From positions 1 to 64,000 of the forward strand of contig CAZDZL010000015.1 of assembly GCA_964509885.1 (NCBI GenBank): a stretch of DNA of 64,000 nucleotides. The letters are read 5' to 3'. The translations under genes were made by a program, and so were the position numbers. The DNA comes from Palsa-1447 sp964509885 (GTDB taxonomy: Bacteria > Verrucomicrobiota > Verrucomicrobiia > Opitutales > Opitutaceae). A model generated the notes under the pieces. That model was not told the DNA's origin and did not search any database. It worked only from the letters and a program-made list of their open reading frames with translations. Positions 15,882-25,232 of the stretch are shown piece by piece (position 1 is the first letter of the stretch; each line of letters starts with the position of its first letter).

Positions 15882-18677
15882 ATGACCGAATCGAACAACA
15901 GGGAAGCCGAGCTGTTCGCCGGAGCGCTGGCCGTTCCCGAGGGGGAGCGGCCCCGCTTCCTCGACGCGGCCTGCGGCGGCGACGCGCGGCTTCGCGAGCG
16001 GATCGAGCAGCTCCTGAAGGCGCACCAATCCGCGGGGAGGTTCATGGACTCACCAGCGGTCCCGGGCCCCCCCGACGGTCCTCCGCCTGCCGCCTCCCCG
16101 AAGGCGGGGGCGGAGGCACCGGGTGCCAGGATCGGGCGCTACCGGCTCCAGCAGAGGATAGGCGAGGGCGGCTGCGGCGTGGTATGGATGGCGGAGCAGG
16201 AGGAGCCCGTCCGGCGCAAGGTGGCGCTGAAGATCGTGAAGCTCGGGATGGACACCCGCGAGGTGATCGCGCGCTTCGACGCCGAGCGCCAGGCGCTGGC
16301 CATGCTGGACCACCCGAACATCGCCAAGATCCTCGACGCGGGCGCCACGGATGCGGGCCGGCCCTACTTCGTGATGGAGCTGGTGCGGGGCGTAAAGATC
16401 ACCGAGTTCTGCGACCGCAACAACCTCTCGACGACCCAGCGACTCGAGCTCTTCTCGAGCGTCTGCCACGCCGTCCAGCACGCCCACCAGAAGGGCATCA
16501 TACACAGGGACCTCAAGCCGTCCAACATCCTCGTCACGCTGAACGACGGCGTTCCCGTCCCGAAGGTGATAGACTTCGGCATCGCCAAGGCCACGGCGGG
16601 CCGGCTGACCGACCACACGCTCTTCACGGCCTTCGAGCAGTTCATAGGGACTCCGGCCTACATGAGCCCCGAGCAGGCGGAGCTGAGCGGGATCGACATC
16701 GACACGCGCAGCGACATCTACTCGCTCGGCGTCCTCCTCTACGAGCTCCTCACGGGGAGGCTACCCTTCGACCCGAAATCCCTGCTGCAGGCCGGGATCG
16801 ACGAGATCCGCCGGATCATCCGGGAGGTCGAGCCGCCAAAGCCCTCGACAAACCTGTCCACCCTCGGCGACGCCGACCGCGCCCATGTGGCACGCGTCCG
16901 CAGCACGGATGCGGAAAGGCTCTCGATCCTGCTGCGCGGGGACCTCGACTGGATCGTGATGCGATGCCTCGAGAAGGACCGCGCGCGGCGCTACGAGACC
17001 CCGAACGCCCTCGCCGCGGACATCACGCGCCACCTGCGCAACGAGCCGGTGGTCGCACGCCCGCCCAGCCGGGGCTACCGCCTGGAGCGGCTCGTGCGGC
17101 GAAATCGGATGGCGTTTGCCGCCGCAGGCGCGGTCGCGCTCGCCCTGCTGGCCGGCTTCATGATCAGCACGTGGCAGGCGGTGCGCGCGACTCGGGCCGA
17201 ACGCCTGGCGGACGTCGAGCGCGGACGGGCCGAGAACCTTCTGAAGTTCATGCTCGGCGACCTTTACACAAAGCTCGATGGGGTCGGCCGACTCGACGTG
17301 CTCGACGCGGTTGCCGACAAGGCAACCGCGTACTTCGCCTCCCTCGGCCCCGACGACCTGAATGATACAACGCGGCTGTCCCGGGCGAAGGCGCTGAGGC
17401 TGCTCGGCGGCGTCCGGATGTCACAGGGCCGCTACGCAGACGCCGTTGAGGCGTTTACAGGCGCCTACTCGCGGGCCGCGGAAATGGCCTCCCGGCACCC
17501 GCGGGACGGTGAGGTGCTTTTCGAGCGCGGCCAGGCCGAGTTCGGGATAGGTTACGTCCACTTGAGGCGCGCTGAGTATCCGCCTGCCGGTGAATGGTTC
17601 ACGCGGTACCGCGACACCTGCGTGGCCCTTGTGGCACTCGACCCCGCGCGGACGGACTGGCAGCTCGAGCTCGTCGACGGCCAGGGCAACCTCGCGGCGC
17701 TCGACAAGGAACGCGGCGAGTATGCCGCGGCCCGGGCGGGCTATCTCAGTGAGCTGGCGACCTTGGAGAAGCTGGCCGCTGGCGATCCCGGCAACCTCCA
17801 GATACGCTCCAAGATGGCGGATGCGCACGCATGGCTCGGAAGCATTGCGGAGCTTCAGGGTGCCTACGCCGAGGCGCTCAGGCAGTTCTCGACGCAGTCC
17901 GCGCAGCTCGAGTCCCTTGCCCAGTCCGACCCCAAGACCGCGATCTGGAGCCAATACCAGTCGGTCGCCCTCGTCAATGTTGTGGCAATCGACATGGTAA
18001 CGGGACGCTATGAGGCCGCGGGCGAGTCGTTGGTTAGGGCACAAAAGCTGCTCGACGCCCTCGTGGCCCACGACCCGGAGAACGCCTACTGGAAAGGCTT
18101 CTCGCTGCACGCCCGCCTAGCGGAGGCCTCGCTGGCGCGCAGGCGCGGCGACGGAGCCGGGGCCCGGCGGGCCGTTGATGGTGCCCTTTCCCAGCTTGAG
18201 TCCCTGTCGGCAAGCGAGCCCACGGAGCGCTCCTTCGCCCTGCTTCTCATGCAAGCATGGGAGATGGAGGCACAGCTCCAATCCGACGCCCGGCAGCCGG
18301 CCGCGGCCGCCTCCGCGGCCCATGCGGTCGAGATGGCCGAGAGGCTTTCCCGCTCCCAGGGCGCGACCGATGCGGAGGCGGGCGAGTTCGCGCAAACCCA
18401 TGTCATCTCCGGCGAGGTGGCGGCGGCGTCCGGCGATGAAGGCGCGGCCCGGCGCGACGGGCTGCGGGCCACGGAGCTGCTCGCCCCGCGGATCCACTCG
18501 AGCGTCGACTGGCGCCTCCTCGATCCCGCCGCCCGCGCCGCCGCGCTTCTGGGCCGGTTCGGCGAGGCGCGCGCCATGGTCGCGAGGCTCAACCAACTTG
18601 GCTACGTCCCCATAGATCCCTGGCCAGAGCTGGATCCTCCGGGCGCAGCCAAGAGTTCAGATCCACAACCCAAGTAA
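15882..18677 (+). CDS. Transmembrane Ser/Thr protein kinase with TPR-like sensor region
   Basis: A 931-residue Hanks-type kinase. The first ~50 residues carry the motif L-F-A-G-A-L-A-V-P-E-G-E-R...A-C-G-G-D-A-R-L-R that often precedes these kinases. The kinase domain (~85-390) has the ATP-site Lys (V-A-L-K-I-V-K-L-G), H-R-D-L-K-P-S-N catalytic loop, D-F-G-I-A-K and G-T-P-A-Y-M-S-P-E-Q. One transmembrane helix lies at ~410-430, and the remaining ~500 residues are helical repeats of TPR type, presumably extracytoplasmic. The start at 15882 was chosen because upstream codons overlap the small membrane gene out of frame. It follows the ECF sigma gene and overlaps by ribosome site with the next ORF. 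Confidence 0.9.
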   Translation: MTESNNREAELFAGALAVPEGERPRFLDAACGGDARLRERIEQLLKAHQSAGRFMDSPAVPGPPDGPPPAASPKAGAEAPGARIGRYRLQQRIGEGGCGVVWMAEQEEPVRRKVALKIVKLGMDTREVIARFDAERQALAMLDHPNIAKILDAGATDAGRPYFVMELVRGVKITEFCDRNNLSTTQRLELFSSVCHAVQHAHQKGIIHRDLKPSNILVTLNDGVPVPKVIDFGIAKATAGRLTDHTLFTAFEQFIGTPAYMSPEQAELSGIDIDTRSDIYSLGVLLYELLTGRLPFDPKSLLQAGIDEIRRIIREVEPPKPSTNLSTLGDADRAHVARVRSTDAERLSILLRGDLDWIVMRCLEKDRARRYETPNALAADITRHLRNEPVVARPPSRGYRLERLVRRNRMAFAAAGAVALALLAGFMISTWQAVRATRAERLADVERGRAENLLKFMLGDLYTKLDGVGRLDVLDAVADKATAYFASLGPDDLNDTTRLSRAKALRLLGGVRMSQGRYADAVEAFTGAYSRAAEMASRHPRDGEVLFERGQAEFGIGYVHLRRAEYPPAGEWFTRYRDTCVALVALDPARTDWQLELVDGQGNLAALDKERGEYAAARAGYLSELATLEKLAAGDPGNLQIRSKMADAHAWLGSIAELQGAYAEALRQFSTQSAQLESLAQSDPKTAIWSQYQSVALVNVVAIDMVTGRYEAAGESLVRAQKLLDALVAHDPENAYWKGFSLHARLAEASLARRRGDGAGARRAVDGALSQLESLSASEPTERSFALLLMQAWEMEAQLQSDARQPAAAASAAHAVEMAERLSRSQGATDAEAGEFAQTHVISGEVAAASGDEGAARRDGLRATELLAPRIHSSVDWRLLDPAARAAALLGRFGEARAMVARLNQLGYVPIDPWPELDPPGAAKSSDPQPK

Positions 18678-18689
18678 GGAGTCCAGCAT

Positions 18690-18953
18690 ATGAGCACCAA
18701 TAATAAAAAGTCATCCGCAGCGACCCTCAATAAACTCGAACTGGTTAGGCATCAAAAACGGGTGGACAAGTTCGCGCTCGAGGTGAATCGCATTCTGAGA
18801 ATAGCGAGGAAGGCCCCACCGCACTCGGTCATGATGGCATTCCAGACGTCGATCCCTGGCGGCCCTGGGAGATTTGCCGGCATAGGCGTGATCTTCAATC
18901 CCAACCCTCCCCCCCACCACATCACGGGCACATTGTCGCCGATTATCCGCTGA
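18690..18953 (+). CDS. Small unknown protein translationally linked to the kinase gene
   Basis: An 87-residue protein, not recognised. Translation is supported by a perfect AAGGAG Shine-Dalgarno motif (18676-18681) that overlaps the kinase stop codon and lies 8 nt before the ATG. The N-terminal half is basic and polar; the C-terminal half is Gly/Pro-rich with F-N-P-N-P-P-P-H-H and no signal peptide or membrane helix. Base composition is slightly less GC-rich than the kinase gene. It could be a regulator or substrate of the kinase; nothing in the sequence proves it. Confidence 0.6.
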   Translation: MSTNNKKSSAATLNKLELVRHQKRVDKFALEVNRILRIARKAPPHSVMMAFQTSIPGGPGRFAGIGVIFNPNPPPHHITGTLSPIIR

Positions 18954-19047
18954 TACTTCTCCTTCAATCGCGCGGGCTTTCGGGTGCGACGCCGAGCTGT
19001 CGGCGCCACCCGTCAGCCCGGCGCAGTCGGTGGCCTTGGGGGCGGGC

Positions 19048-20973
19048 TCAGCTCCCCGGCCCGTGGAGCGCGAGCAGGTAGTAGCCGAGCGGCGTTGTCA
19101 CGAGGAAGAAGGAGCGCCCCTCGCGGGTCCATGTGCGGGGCCAGGCACGCGCCATCACCGCGTCGCGAACCGCGGGATCCCGGATGGGGAGGACGGACCA
19201 GCGCAGGTTGCCAAAATCCACCCGCTCAACGCCCGAGTCGGGATGCAGGAATAGGAAGAGGCGGGGATCCTGCCCGGGCGGGATGTTTTCGACCGGCACC
19301 GTCCCCGCCCCGCCCTGAAGGGCGGCGGCACATGTGTTTCCGGCCTCCTGGCTGAGCGGCGCGAGCTCCGTGGGGGCGTCGAGGGGGAGGAAACCCTGGT
19401 CGACTGCGGCGTCGAGGTGCGCGGCGCCCCAGTGGTACTTCGCGGCCAGGACCCGGTAAAAGTACATGAGGCGGTATCCCGGGTACCTGTCCGCCCGGAT
19501 CCGGTCGATAAAGCGCGTGTCGGCGTAACCCGTTGTCGAGCCCAGGTGGTACATGGTGAGCGAGAAATTGCAGTGGGCGATGAGCGGGAAGTAGCTGATG
19601 TCGTCGTTGTAGGCCAACCCGACGGGAACGGGAAGCCGGTCCAGGAACGCGTTGAAGGACCGGAAGGACTCCCCAAACGCCCTGTCGATGGAGAAGGTCT
19701 GGGCGTAGGGAAACCTCCAGAGCGTGACCCCGCACGGCAGGGCGAAACCGAGCGCCCCAACCGCGAGGGCAACCGCCGTGGCCCTCGACCGGTCGCCGAG
19801 CTGCCGCGCCCTCCAGCGGTTCTGGAGGATGAGTGCGAGCGTGAGGAAGCCGAAGAAGACCACCGAGAAGACGGTCGTATAGCTTCCGTGCGTCCTCCAG
19901 ATACGCAGGTGGATGAGCCAGACCGCGGCGAATGACCCTAGGGTGACAAGCGCCGCGAAGCGGGAGCGTGGGTCCTGCCGGCGCCGCGCCATGATGAACG
20001 CGGCGCCGAAGACCAGGACCACGGCCAGCTGAACGGCGATCGCGATCTTGATGTAGAAATAGTCGCTCGCCGGGTCGAAGGCCAGGCTTGTGAATTTCTC
20101 GAATCCGGGCTGCGGCTGCGGAAACCCGACGACCACGCCGCGGAAATTCGAGAAGACGGCGGCGAGGGCGCTTCGGTAGTCCAGGCCGTACAGGCCGACG
20201 AGACCTCCCGCCGCGCCGAGCACCGCGCCGGAAGCCCAGAGGCCGGCGCGCGCGCCCAGCCCCGCGAAGGACCCGGGCCGCGCCGCGGCGACGGCGAGGA
20301 GCGGCAGAAAGAAGGGCAGGTAGTGGGGGGCCTCCAGGAACGCGGCGCCCGAAAGGAAGCCCCAGTAGGCGACGGACCCGCGGGTTGGCCCCTCGCCGTC
20401 CAGGAACCGTCCCGCGGCCTCGAGGGTGGCGAGCGAGATCAGGAGCATCACCAGGACGTAGGACAGCTGCAGGCCGACGCGCATGTCGTAGATCTGGACG
20501 ACGAAGGGGGCCGCGAGCCGCAGCGAGAGCAGCAGGGCGGCCGCCGTGACAACGGAGAGGGCGTCGCGCCGCCTGCGCCAGTAGACCGCGACGACGCCGA
20601 GCGTGGCGGCTGCGTACAGGGCCCGGGCCAGGTAGCCGAAGAACTGGAAATGGCGGTAGCTCACGGCCCTGGAGCCGACAGCCCAGTCGGTCAGCGCATG
20701 CACGACCTTCAGCAGGGCGCCGAAGTAGTACCCCGACGGGTTGAAGTAGTAGGAGGGGGCGTAGCCGACCTTCAGGGGGGCCCAGAAGGCGGTCGAGAAG
20801 TCCTCGAAGTTGTTAAGCGGCCAGACGCCGCCGCTGGTCCCCATGAAAACGAGGGGCGCTCCCTCGACCACGACGAGGGCCGCGGCGAGGAAGAGGAGAA
20901 GGCGCGGGCCGGCCGCGGGCGACGCGCGGCGCGGCGCGTGACGATCTTCCGGGGATTCGGGGAGGGTTCCCAA
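19048..20973 (-). CDS. Polytopic membrane protein, glycosyltransferase-like, non-ATG start
   Basis: A protein of ~640 residues with about ten hydrophobic helices in the first two thirds and a soluble C-terminal domain. Short features include W-P-L-N-N-F-E-D-F early and a soluble region with G-L-A-Y-N-D-D-I-S-Y-F-P-L. The layout resembles membrane glycosyltransferases of the GT-C type, but no diagnostic motif is certain. There is no ATG before the first membrane helix. A TTG at 20973 is the only usual start codon upstream in frame; the first ATG (20844) would delete the first helix. The frame stays open to 21507 only through the opposing GH27 gene. It is divergent from that gene. Confidence 0.6.
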   Translation of the reverse strand: MGTLPESPEDRHAPRRASPAAGPRLLLFLAAALVVVEGAPLVFMGTSGGVWPLNNFEDFSTAFWAPLKVGYAPSYYFNPSGYYFGALLKVVHALTDWAVGSRAVSYRHFQFFGYLARALYAAATLGVVAVYWRRRRDALSVVTAAALLLSLRLAAPFVVQIYDMRVGLQLSYVLVMLLISLATLEAAGRFLDGEGPTRGSVAYWGFLSGAAFLEAPHYLPFFLPLLAVAAARPGSFAGLGARAGLWASGAVLGAAGGLVGLYGLDYRSALAAVFSNFRGVVVGFPQPQPGFEKFTSLAFDPASDYFYIKIAIAVQLAVVLVFGAAFIMARRRQDPRSRFAALVTLGSFAAVWLIHLRIWRTHGSYTTVFSVVFFGFLTLALILQNRWRARQLGDRSRATAVALAVGALGFALPCGVTLWRFPYAQTFSIDRAFGESFRSFNAFLDRLPVPVGLAYNDDISYFPLIAHCNFSLTMYHLGSTTGYADTRFIDRIRADRYPGYRLMYFYRVLAAKYHWGAAHLDAAVDQGFLPLDAPTELAPLSQEAGNTCAAALQGGAGTVPVENIPPGQDPRLFLFLHPDSGVERVDFGNLRWSVLPIRDPAVRDAVMARAWPRTWTREGRSFFLVTTPLGYYLLALHGPGS

Positions 20974-20986
20974 GCAATTAGCTTGG
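20970..20986. promoter_or_regulatory. Perfect inverted repeat in the divergent region
   Basis: CCAAGC-AATTA-GCTTGG forms a perfect 6-bp inverted repeat with a 5-nt centre. It lies between the membrane protein gene and the GH27 gene and covers the putative TTG start of the former. It could be an operator acting on both genes. Confidence 0.35.
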
Positions 20987-21045
20987 AGGAGCCCCGCGGG
21001 TCGGTCAACTAGGGGCAGCCCACGAAACCCGGTGAACCCCTGCCG

Positions 21046-22377
21046 ATGAAGACCCCCACGCGCCTGGCCCTGTTTCTGTGCGTCCTGTCCTGCGCACGGG
21101 GCGCGGCGCCCGACTTCCGCTCCTGGGCGCCGACCCCGCCGATGGGATGGAACAGCTGGGACTGCTTCGCGACCACCATCACCGAGTCCCAGGCTCGGGC
21201 CGAGGCCGACTACATGGCGGCGCACCTCCGGGTGCACGGCTGGCAGTACGTCGTGGTGGACATCCAGTGGTACGAGCCGGCGGCGACGGGCTACGACTAC
21301 CGCAAGGGCGCGGCCCTCGCCCTCGACGCCTGGGGCCGCCTCCAGCCGGCGCAGAACCGGTTTCCCTCCGCCGCGGGCGGCGAGGGCTTCCGTGCGCTCG
21401 CGGCCTACGTCCATTCTCTGGGGCTCAAGTTCGGCATCCACCTGATGCGGGGGATCCCCCGGCAGGCCGTGGAGAAGAACCTGCCCGTCAAGGGAACAGC
21501 CCTCCACGCCCGGGACGTCGCCGACGTCGACAGCACCTGCCCGTGGAACACCGACATGTACGGGGTGGATATGTCAAAGCCCGGCGCGCAGGACTACTAC
21601 GACTCCGTCTTCGCCCTCATCGCCTCGTGGGGCGTCGACTACGTGAAGGTCGACGACATCAGCCGGCCCTACCACGACCACCAGCGGGAAATCGAGGGGG
21701 TCCGGCTCGCCATCGACCGGAGCGGGCGGCCGATCGTGCTCAGCCTCTCGCCGGGCGCGACGGCGCTCGACGCGGCCGACCACGTCAGCCGGCATGCCAA
21801 CCTCTGGCGCATCAGCGACGACTTCTGGGACAACTGGAAGTCGCTCCAGGAGCAGTTTGCGCGCCTTGAGGACTGGAACCCGCACCGGGTTCCCGGAGCG
21901 TGGCCGGACGCGGACATGCTTCCCCTCGGCGTCCTCGAGATGGGACGGCGCTCGACGCACTTCTCCCGAGACGAGCAGGTGACCGTGATGACGCTCTGGT
22001 CCATCGCGCGGTCGCCGCTGATGTTCGGGGGGGACATGACCAAGATGGACCCGTTCACGCTCTCGCTGCTGACAAACGACGCGGTGATCGCGGTCAACCA
22101 GCACAGCCTGAACAACCACCCGCTTTTTGACCGCGGGGGGCTGGTCGCGTGGGAAGCCAGCGATCCGGGATCCGACGAGGTGTACCTGGCCGTCTTCAAC
22201 ACGACGGAGACGGCGGCAAGGGTCACCGTGACAAGGGCGGACCTGGGGCTGGCCGGAGGCTCCTTCAGGGCCCGGGACCTCTGGCAGGGGGGGCCGCCCT
22301 CCGAGGCGGCCTCGACCTTTTCCCCGGAGATACCCGCCCACGGGGCCGGGATGTATGCGGTCGGGGCGACGCCCTGA
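21046..22377 (+). CDS. Glycoside hydrolase family 27 alpha-galactosidase
   Basis: A 443-residue secreted enzyme predicted to release terminal alpha-galactose from galactosides or galactomannan. A signal peptide (L-A-L-F-L-C-V-L-S-C-A-R-G-A-A) precedes the GH27/36 opening T-P-P-M-G-W-N-S-W-D-C. The nucleophile is the first Asp of Y-V-K-V-D-D (D203 by my count) and the acid/base the second Asp of R-I-S-D-D-F-W-D (D259). A short beta domain closes the protein. Length fits the family. It is divergent from the membrane protein gene and has no sugar transporter next to it. Confidence 0.92.
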   Translation: MKTPTRLALFLCVLSCARGAAPDFRSWAPTPPMGWNSWDCFATTITESQARAEADYMAAHLRVHGWQYVVVDIQWYEPAATGYDYRKGAALALDAWGRLQPAQNRFPSAAGGEGFRALAAYVHSLGLKFGIHLMRGIPRQAVEKNLPVKGTALHARDVADVDSTCPWNTDMYGVDMSKPGAQDYYDSVFALIASWGVDYVKVDDISRPYHDHQREIEGVRLAIDRSGRPIVLSLSPGATALDAADHVSRHANLWRISDDFWDNWKSLQEQFARLEDWNPHRVPGAWPDADMLPLGVLEMGRRSTHFSRDEQVTVMTLWSIARSPLMFGGDMTKMDPFTLSLLTNDAVIAVNQHSLNNHPLFDRGGLVAWEASDPGSDEVYLAVFNTTETAARVTVTRADLGLAGGSFRARDLWQGGPPSEAASTFSPEIPAHGAGMYAVGATP

Positions 22378-22534
22378 GCCCGCGGCGGGGAATTCCTTGC
22401 CAACACTAGCCGTTTCGAGCAATTAGGCAGCCGTCCAGCAATGAGGGAAGTTCATGATCGGGTCGCCGGTTACGGAACCAGGGATCCCGCGCCTGAGTCC
22501 CCGATAGCCCCAAAGCCATCATCCCAGCCCAGCC

Positions 22535-23458
22535 ATGAAAAAGATTGGATTCCTCGCCCTCGCCGCCTGCCTCGCCCTTCCCGTTTTCGTGCGCGCCGAC
22601 GCTCCCCCCGACGCCGCGGCCGGCGGCCTGCGCTTCAGCATCGCGGTCACCAAGTTTGAGAACCACGCCAATTACAGCGGCAACTTCCAGCTGTCCGACA
22701 CGTGGGGCTCCATGCTGACCGATTCGCTCCAGCAGTCGGGGCATTTCATCGTGCTCGGCGAGGCCGACATGCGCGACGCCGCGATGAAGGAGCAGGACTT
22801 CGCGAAGAGCGGGCGGGTGGCCGGAGGAGACAAGGCGCCGACGACGGGCAACATGACGCCCGCCCAGCTCCTCATCAAGGGGGACATCACCAACTTCCAG
22901 ACCACCTCGGGCCAGAACGGGGGCCTGGCTTTCCACGGCATCAGCCTCGGCGGCGGCGGCAGCGAGGCGGAGATCAACGCCGTGATCTACGTCGTCGACT
23001 CGACGACCGGCCAGGTCGTCGCCTCCCACAAGGTGCTCGGCAAGTGCAAGAGCGGGGGGCTCACGGTGGGCTTCACGGACCAGAACTTCAGCGGGAACAT
23101 GGGAGGCTTCAAGAAGACCAACGTCGGGACCGCGATGGAGAAGGCGATCGACGACGGCGTCGCGTTCATCGTGGCCCAGATCCCGAGCCTGCACTGGAGC
23201 GGCAACGTGATCCTCTTGAAGGGCACCCAGGTCTACATCAACCGGGGAACCCGCGAGGGTGTCGCCAACGGCCAGACCTTCAAGGTCGGAACCTCCGAGA
23301 TCCTGCGCGACCCGGCGACCGGCGAGACGCTCGACGTCGCGTTCACCGAGAAGGGCCGCATCAGGGTCGACAACGCCAAGGAGAAGGTCGCCATCTGCTC
23401 CATCGTCTCGGGTGAGGGCATGGAGAACGGGATGGCCGTCGCGCCGCTTACGCCCTGA
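22535..23458 (+). CDS. CsgG/HfaB-like exported protein
   Basis: A 307-residue exported protein with the CsgG-like start of the mature domain (S-I-A-V-T-K-F-E-N), M-L-T-D-S-L-Q-Q-S-G-H-F-I-V-L-G-E, and a central I-N-A-V-I-Y-V-V-D-S-T-T-G strand. Such proteins sit at the outer membrane or periplasm and act in secretion or envelope assembly. The N-terminus contains L-A-A-C, which could be a lipobox, but a conventional signal-peptidase cleavage after V-R-A is equally plausible. A C-terminal beta domain (Y-I-N-R-G-T-R-E-G-V-A-N-G) is present. Its 3' end overlaps the opposing hflX gene by 11 bp. Confidence 0.75.
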   Translation: MKKIGFLALAACLALPVFVRADAPPDAAAGGLRFSIAVTKFENHANYSGNFQLSDTWGSMLTDSLQQSGHFIVLGEADMRDAAMKEQDFAKSGRVAGGDKAPTTGNMTPAQLLIKGDITNFQTTSGQNGGLAFHGISLGGGGSEAEINAVIYVVDSTTGQVVASHKVLGKCKSGGLTVGFTDQNFSGNMGGFKKTNVGTAMEKAIDDGVAFIVAQIPSLHWSGNVILLKGTQVYINRGTREGVANGQTFKVGTSEILRDPATGETLDVAFTEKGRIRVDNAKEKVAICSIVSGEGMENGMAVAPLTP

Positions 23459-24749
23459 CCCTCTTGCGGGGCTTCGCGCCCCTGTAGAGGTAGGGCTCGA
23501 GCAGCCCCGCCTGCGTCGGCGGGAACCGCCCCGTGACGAGGACGCCGTCCTCGCGGTGCTCCTGCTCCTGGACGTGCCCGAGGGCGTGGAGCCGGGAGAT
23601 GACGTCGTAGCGGTCGTGCGGCACGAGGAGCCGGACGGTCCCGAACCCGTGGGCCACCATCTCGCGGCAGCGCTCCAAGAGGGGGCCAACCCCCGCGCCC
23701 GTGCGGGCGCTCACGAGGAACGCGTCGGGCACGGCCTGCCGGGCCGAGCGCGTCTCCACGGCATCTGCCAGGTCCGACTTGTTGAACACGTTGATGATGG
23801 GCCTGTCGCCCGCGCCGAGCTCGGCCAGGACGCTGAGCGTCGTCGCCCTGTGCTTCTCGAAGTGCGGGCTCGTGATGTCGACCACGTGGATGAGGAAGTC
23901 GGCGACCAGGACCTCCTCCAGCGTGGCCTTGAAGGCCTCCACGAGGCCGTGCGGCAGGCGCCGGATGAACCCCACGGTGTCCGTGAGGAGGAGCTTCTGG
24001 TTGCCCGGGAGCACAAGCTGGCGGGTCGTCGGGTCCAGCGTGGCGAAGAGCTTGTCCTCGGCCAGGACGGACGAGCCGGTCAGGCGGTTAAGGAGCGACG
24101 ACTTGCCCGCGTTGGTGTAGCCGACGATCGAGGCGGTCGGCAGCGGCACGCGCACCCGCCTCGTGCGCTGCACGCCGCGCTGGCGGACCACCTGGGCCAG
24201 CTCCATCTTCAGGTGCGCGATCCGGTCGCGGACGACGCGCCGGTCCTGCTCGAGCTGGGTCTCGCCCTCGCCGCCCATGGAGCCCTTTCCCCGCTGCCGG
24301 GATAGGTGGGTCCACGCGCGGGTCAGCCGGGGCAGGGAATACTCCATGCGGGCGAGGGCGACCTGGAGCACCGCCTCCCGCGTGTGGGCGCGGTCCGCGA
24401 AGACCTCGAGGATGACCTCCTGGCGGTCGATGACCGCGATGCCCGCGAGCTCCTCCCAGTTTCGCTGCTGGCCCGGCGAGAGCGCCGAGTCGAAAACGAT
24501 CACCTCGGCGCCGTCCTCCTTCGCGAGGGCCGCAAGCTCCTCCGCCTTTCCCTTGCCCAGGAATAGGGCGGGCGACGGGGCCCGGAGCTTCACGAACACG
24601 CTCCTGACGATCGAAAGCCCCAGGTTTTCGACGAGCTCGGTCAGTTCCGCCAGGAGCTCTTCCCCTTCACCCTCTGGCATTTCCGTCGTCTGGACCCCCA
24701 CCAGGAACGCGCGCTGTGCCTTGGGGAGGGTCGGGAGGAAGTCGGCCAT
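23448..24749 (-). CDS. hflX: Ribosome-associated GTPase HflX
   Basis: A 433-residue GTPase that binds 50S subunits and splits stalled ribosomes in species where it has been studied. The N-terminal HflX domain holds L-G-K-G-K-A-E-E-L and F-D-S-A-L-S-P-G-Q-Q-R-N. The linker has G-E-G-E-T-Q-L-E. The G domain carries G-Y-T-N-A-G-K-S-S (P-loop), D-T-V-G-F-I (G3) and N-K-S-D (G4). Length is normal for the family. It is divergent from a response regulator gene 87 bp away. Confidence 0.95.
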   Translation of the reverse strand: MADFLPTLPKAQRAFLVGVQTTEMPEGEGEELLAELTELVENLGLSIVRSVFVKLRAPSPALFLGKGKAEELAALAKEDGAEVIVFDSALSPGQQRNWEELAGIAVIDRQEVILEVFADRAHTREAVLQVALARMEYSLPRLTRAWTHLSRQRGKGSMGGEGETQLEQDRRVVRDRIAHLKMELAQVVRQRGVQRTRRVRVPLPTASIVGYTNAGKSSLLNRLTGSSVLAEDKLFATLDPTTRQLVLPGNQKLLLTDTVGFIRRLPHGLVEAFKATLEEVLVADFLIHVVDITSPHFEKHRATTLSVLAELGAGDRPIINVFNKSDLADAVETRSARQAVPDAFLVSARTGAGVGPLLERCREMVAHGFGTVRLLVPHDRYDVISRLHALGHVQEQEHREDGVLVTGRFPPTQAGLLEPYLYRGAKPRKRVRA

Positions 24750-24836
24750 TTAAAGGATTGCGGAAAGGATTTATGGCACATGGGCTTGTCCACGCGTCCG
24801 GCCCAAGGTACCCTCGTCACCCATTATGGCAACCTA

Positions 24837-25214
24837 ATGCCCCCTTGTTCGATCCTAGTCGTAGACGATGAGCCCGGAATACGGGAGCTGCTCTGCCTGA
24901 TGCTCGAGGCCGCGGGGCACTCGGTGGTTTCCGCGGAGGACGGCCTGCAGGCGCCGAAGGTGCTGGCCGCCCAGCCCGTGCAGATCGTGATCACGGACCT
25001 GCTGATGCCGGAGAGGGACGGGCTCGAGTTCATCACGGAGGTCCGCAAGAAGTACCCGCTCGTGAAGATCATCGCGATGTCGGGCGGAGGGCACATCGCA
25101 AGGGACTCGTACCTGAGGATCGCGAAGAACTTCGGCGCCCACGTCCTCCTCGAGAAGCCGTTCAGCCAGTCCGGCGTCCTCGGGGCGATCGACGCCGTGA
25201 TCGCGATGCCGTAG
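24837..25214 (+). CDS. Stand-alone response regulator receiver protein
   Basis: A single receiver domain of 125 residues without an output domain. The acidic pair is D10-D11 (V-V-D-D-E-P-G), the phospho-acceptor D54 (V-I-T-D-L-L-M-P), and a conserved Lys-Pro lies in L-L-E-K-P-F-S. The start at 24837 puts the first beta strand at the usual place; an in-frame ATG at 24780 would add 19 unlikely residues. No histidine kinase is nearby. It is a close paralogue of the regulator at 55.2-55.7 kb (both contain K-I-I-A-M-S-G-G). Confidence 0.9.
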   Translation: MPPCSILVVDDEPGIRELLCLMLEAAGHSVVSAEDGLQAPKVLAAQPVQIVITDLLMPERDGLEFITEVRKKYPLVKIIAMSGGGHIARDSYLRIAKNFGAHVLLEKPFSQSGVLGAIDAVIAMP

Positions 25215-25232
25215 CCCGAGGCCCTTCCGGCC

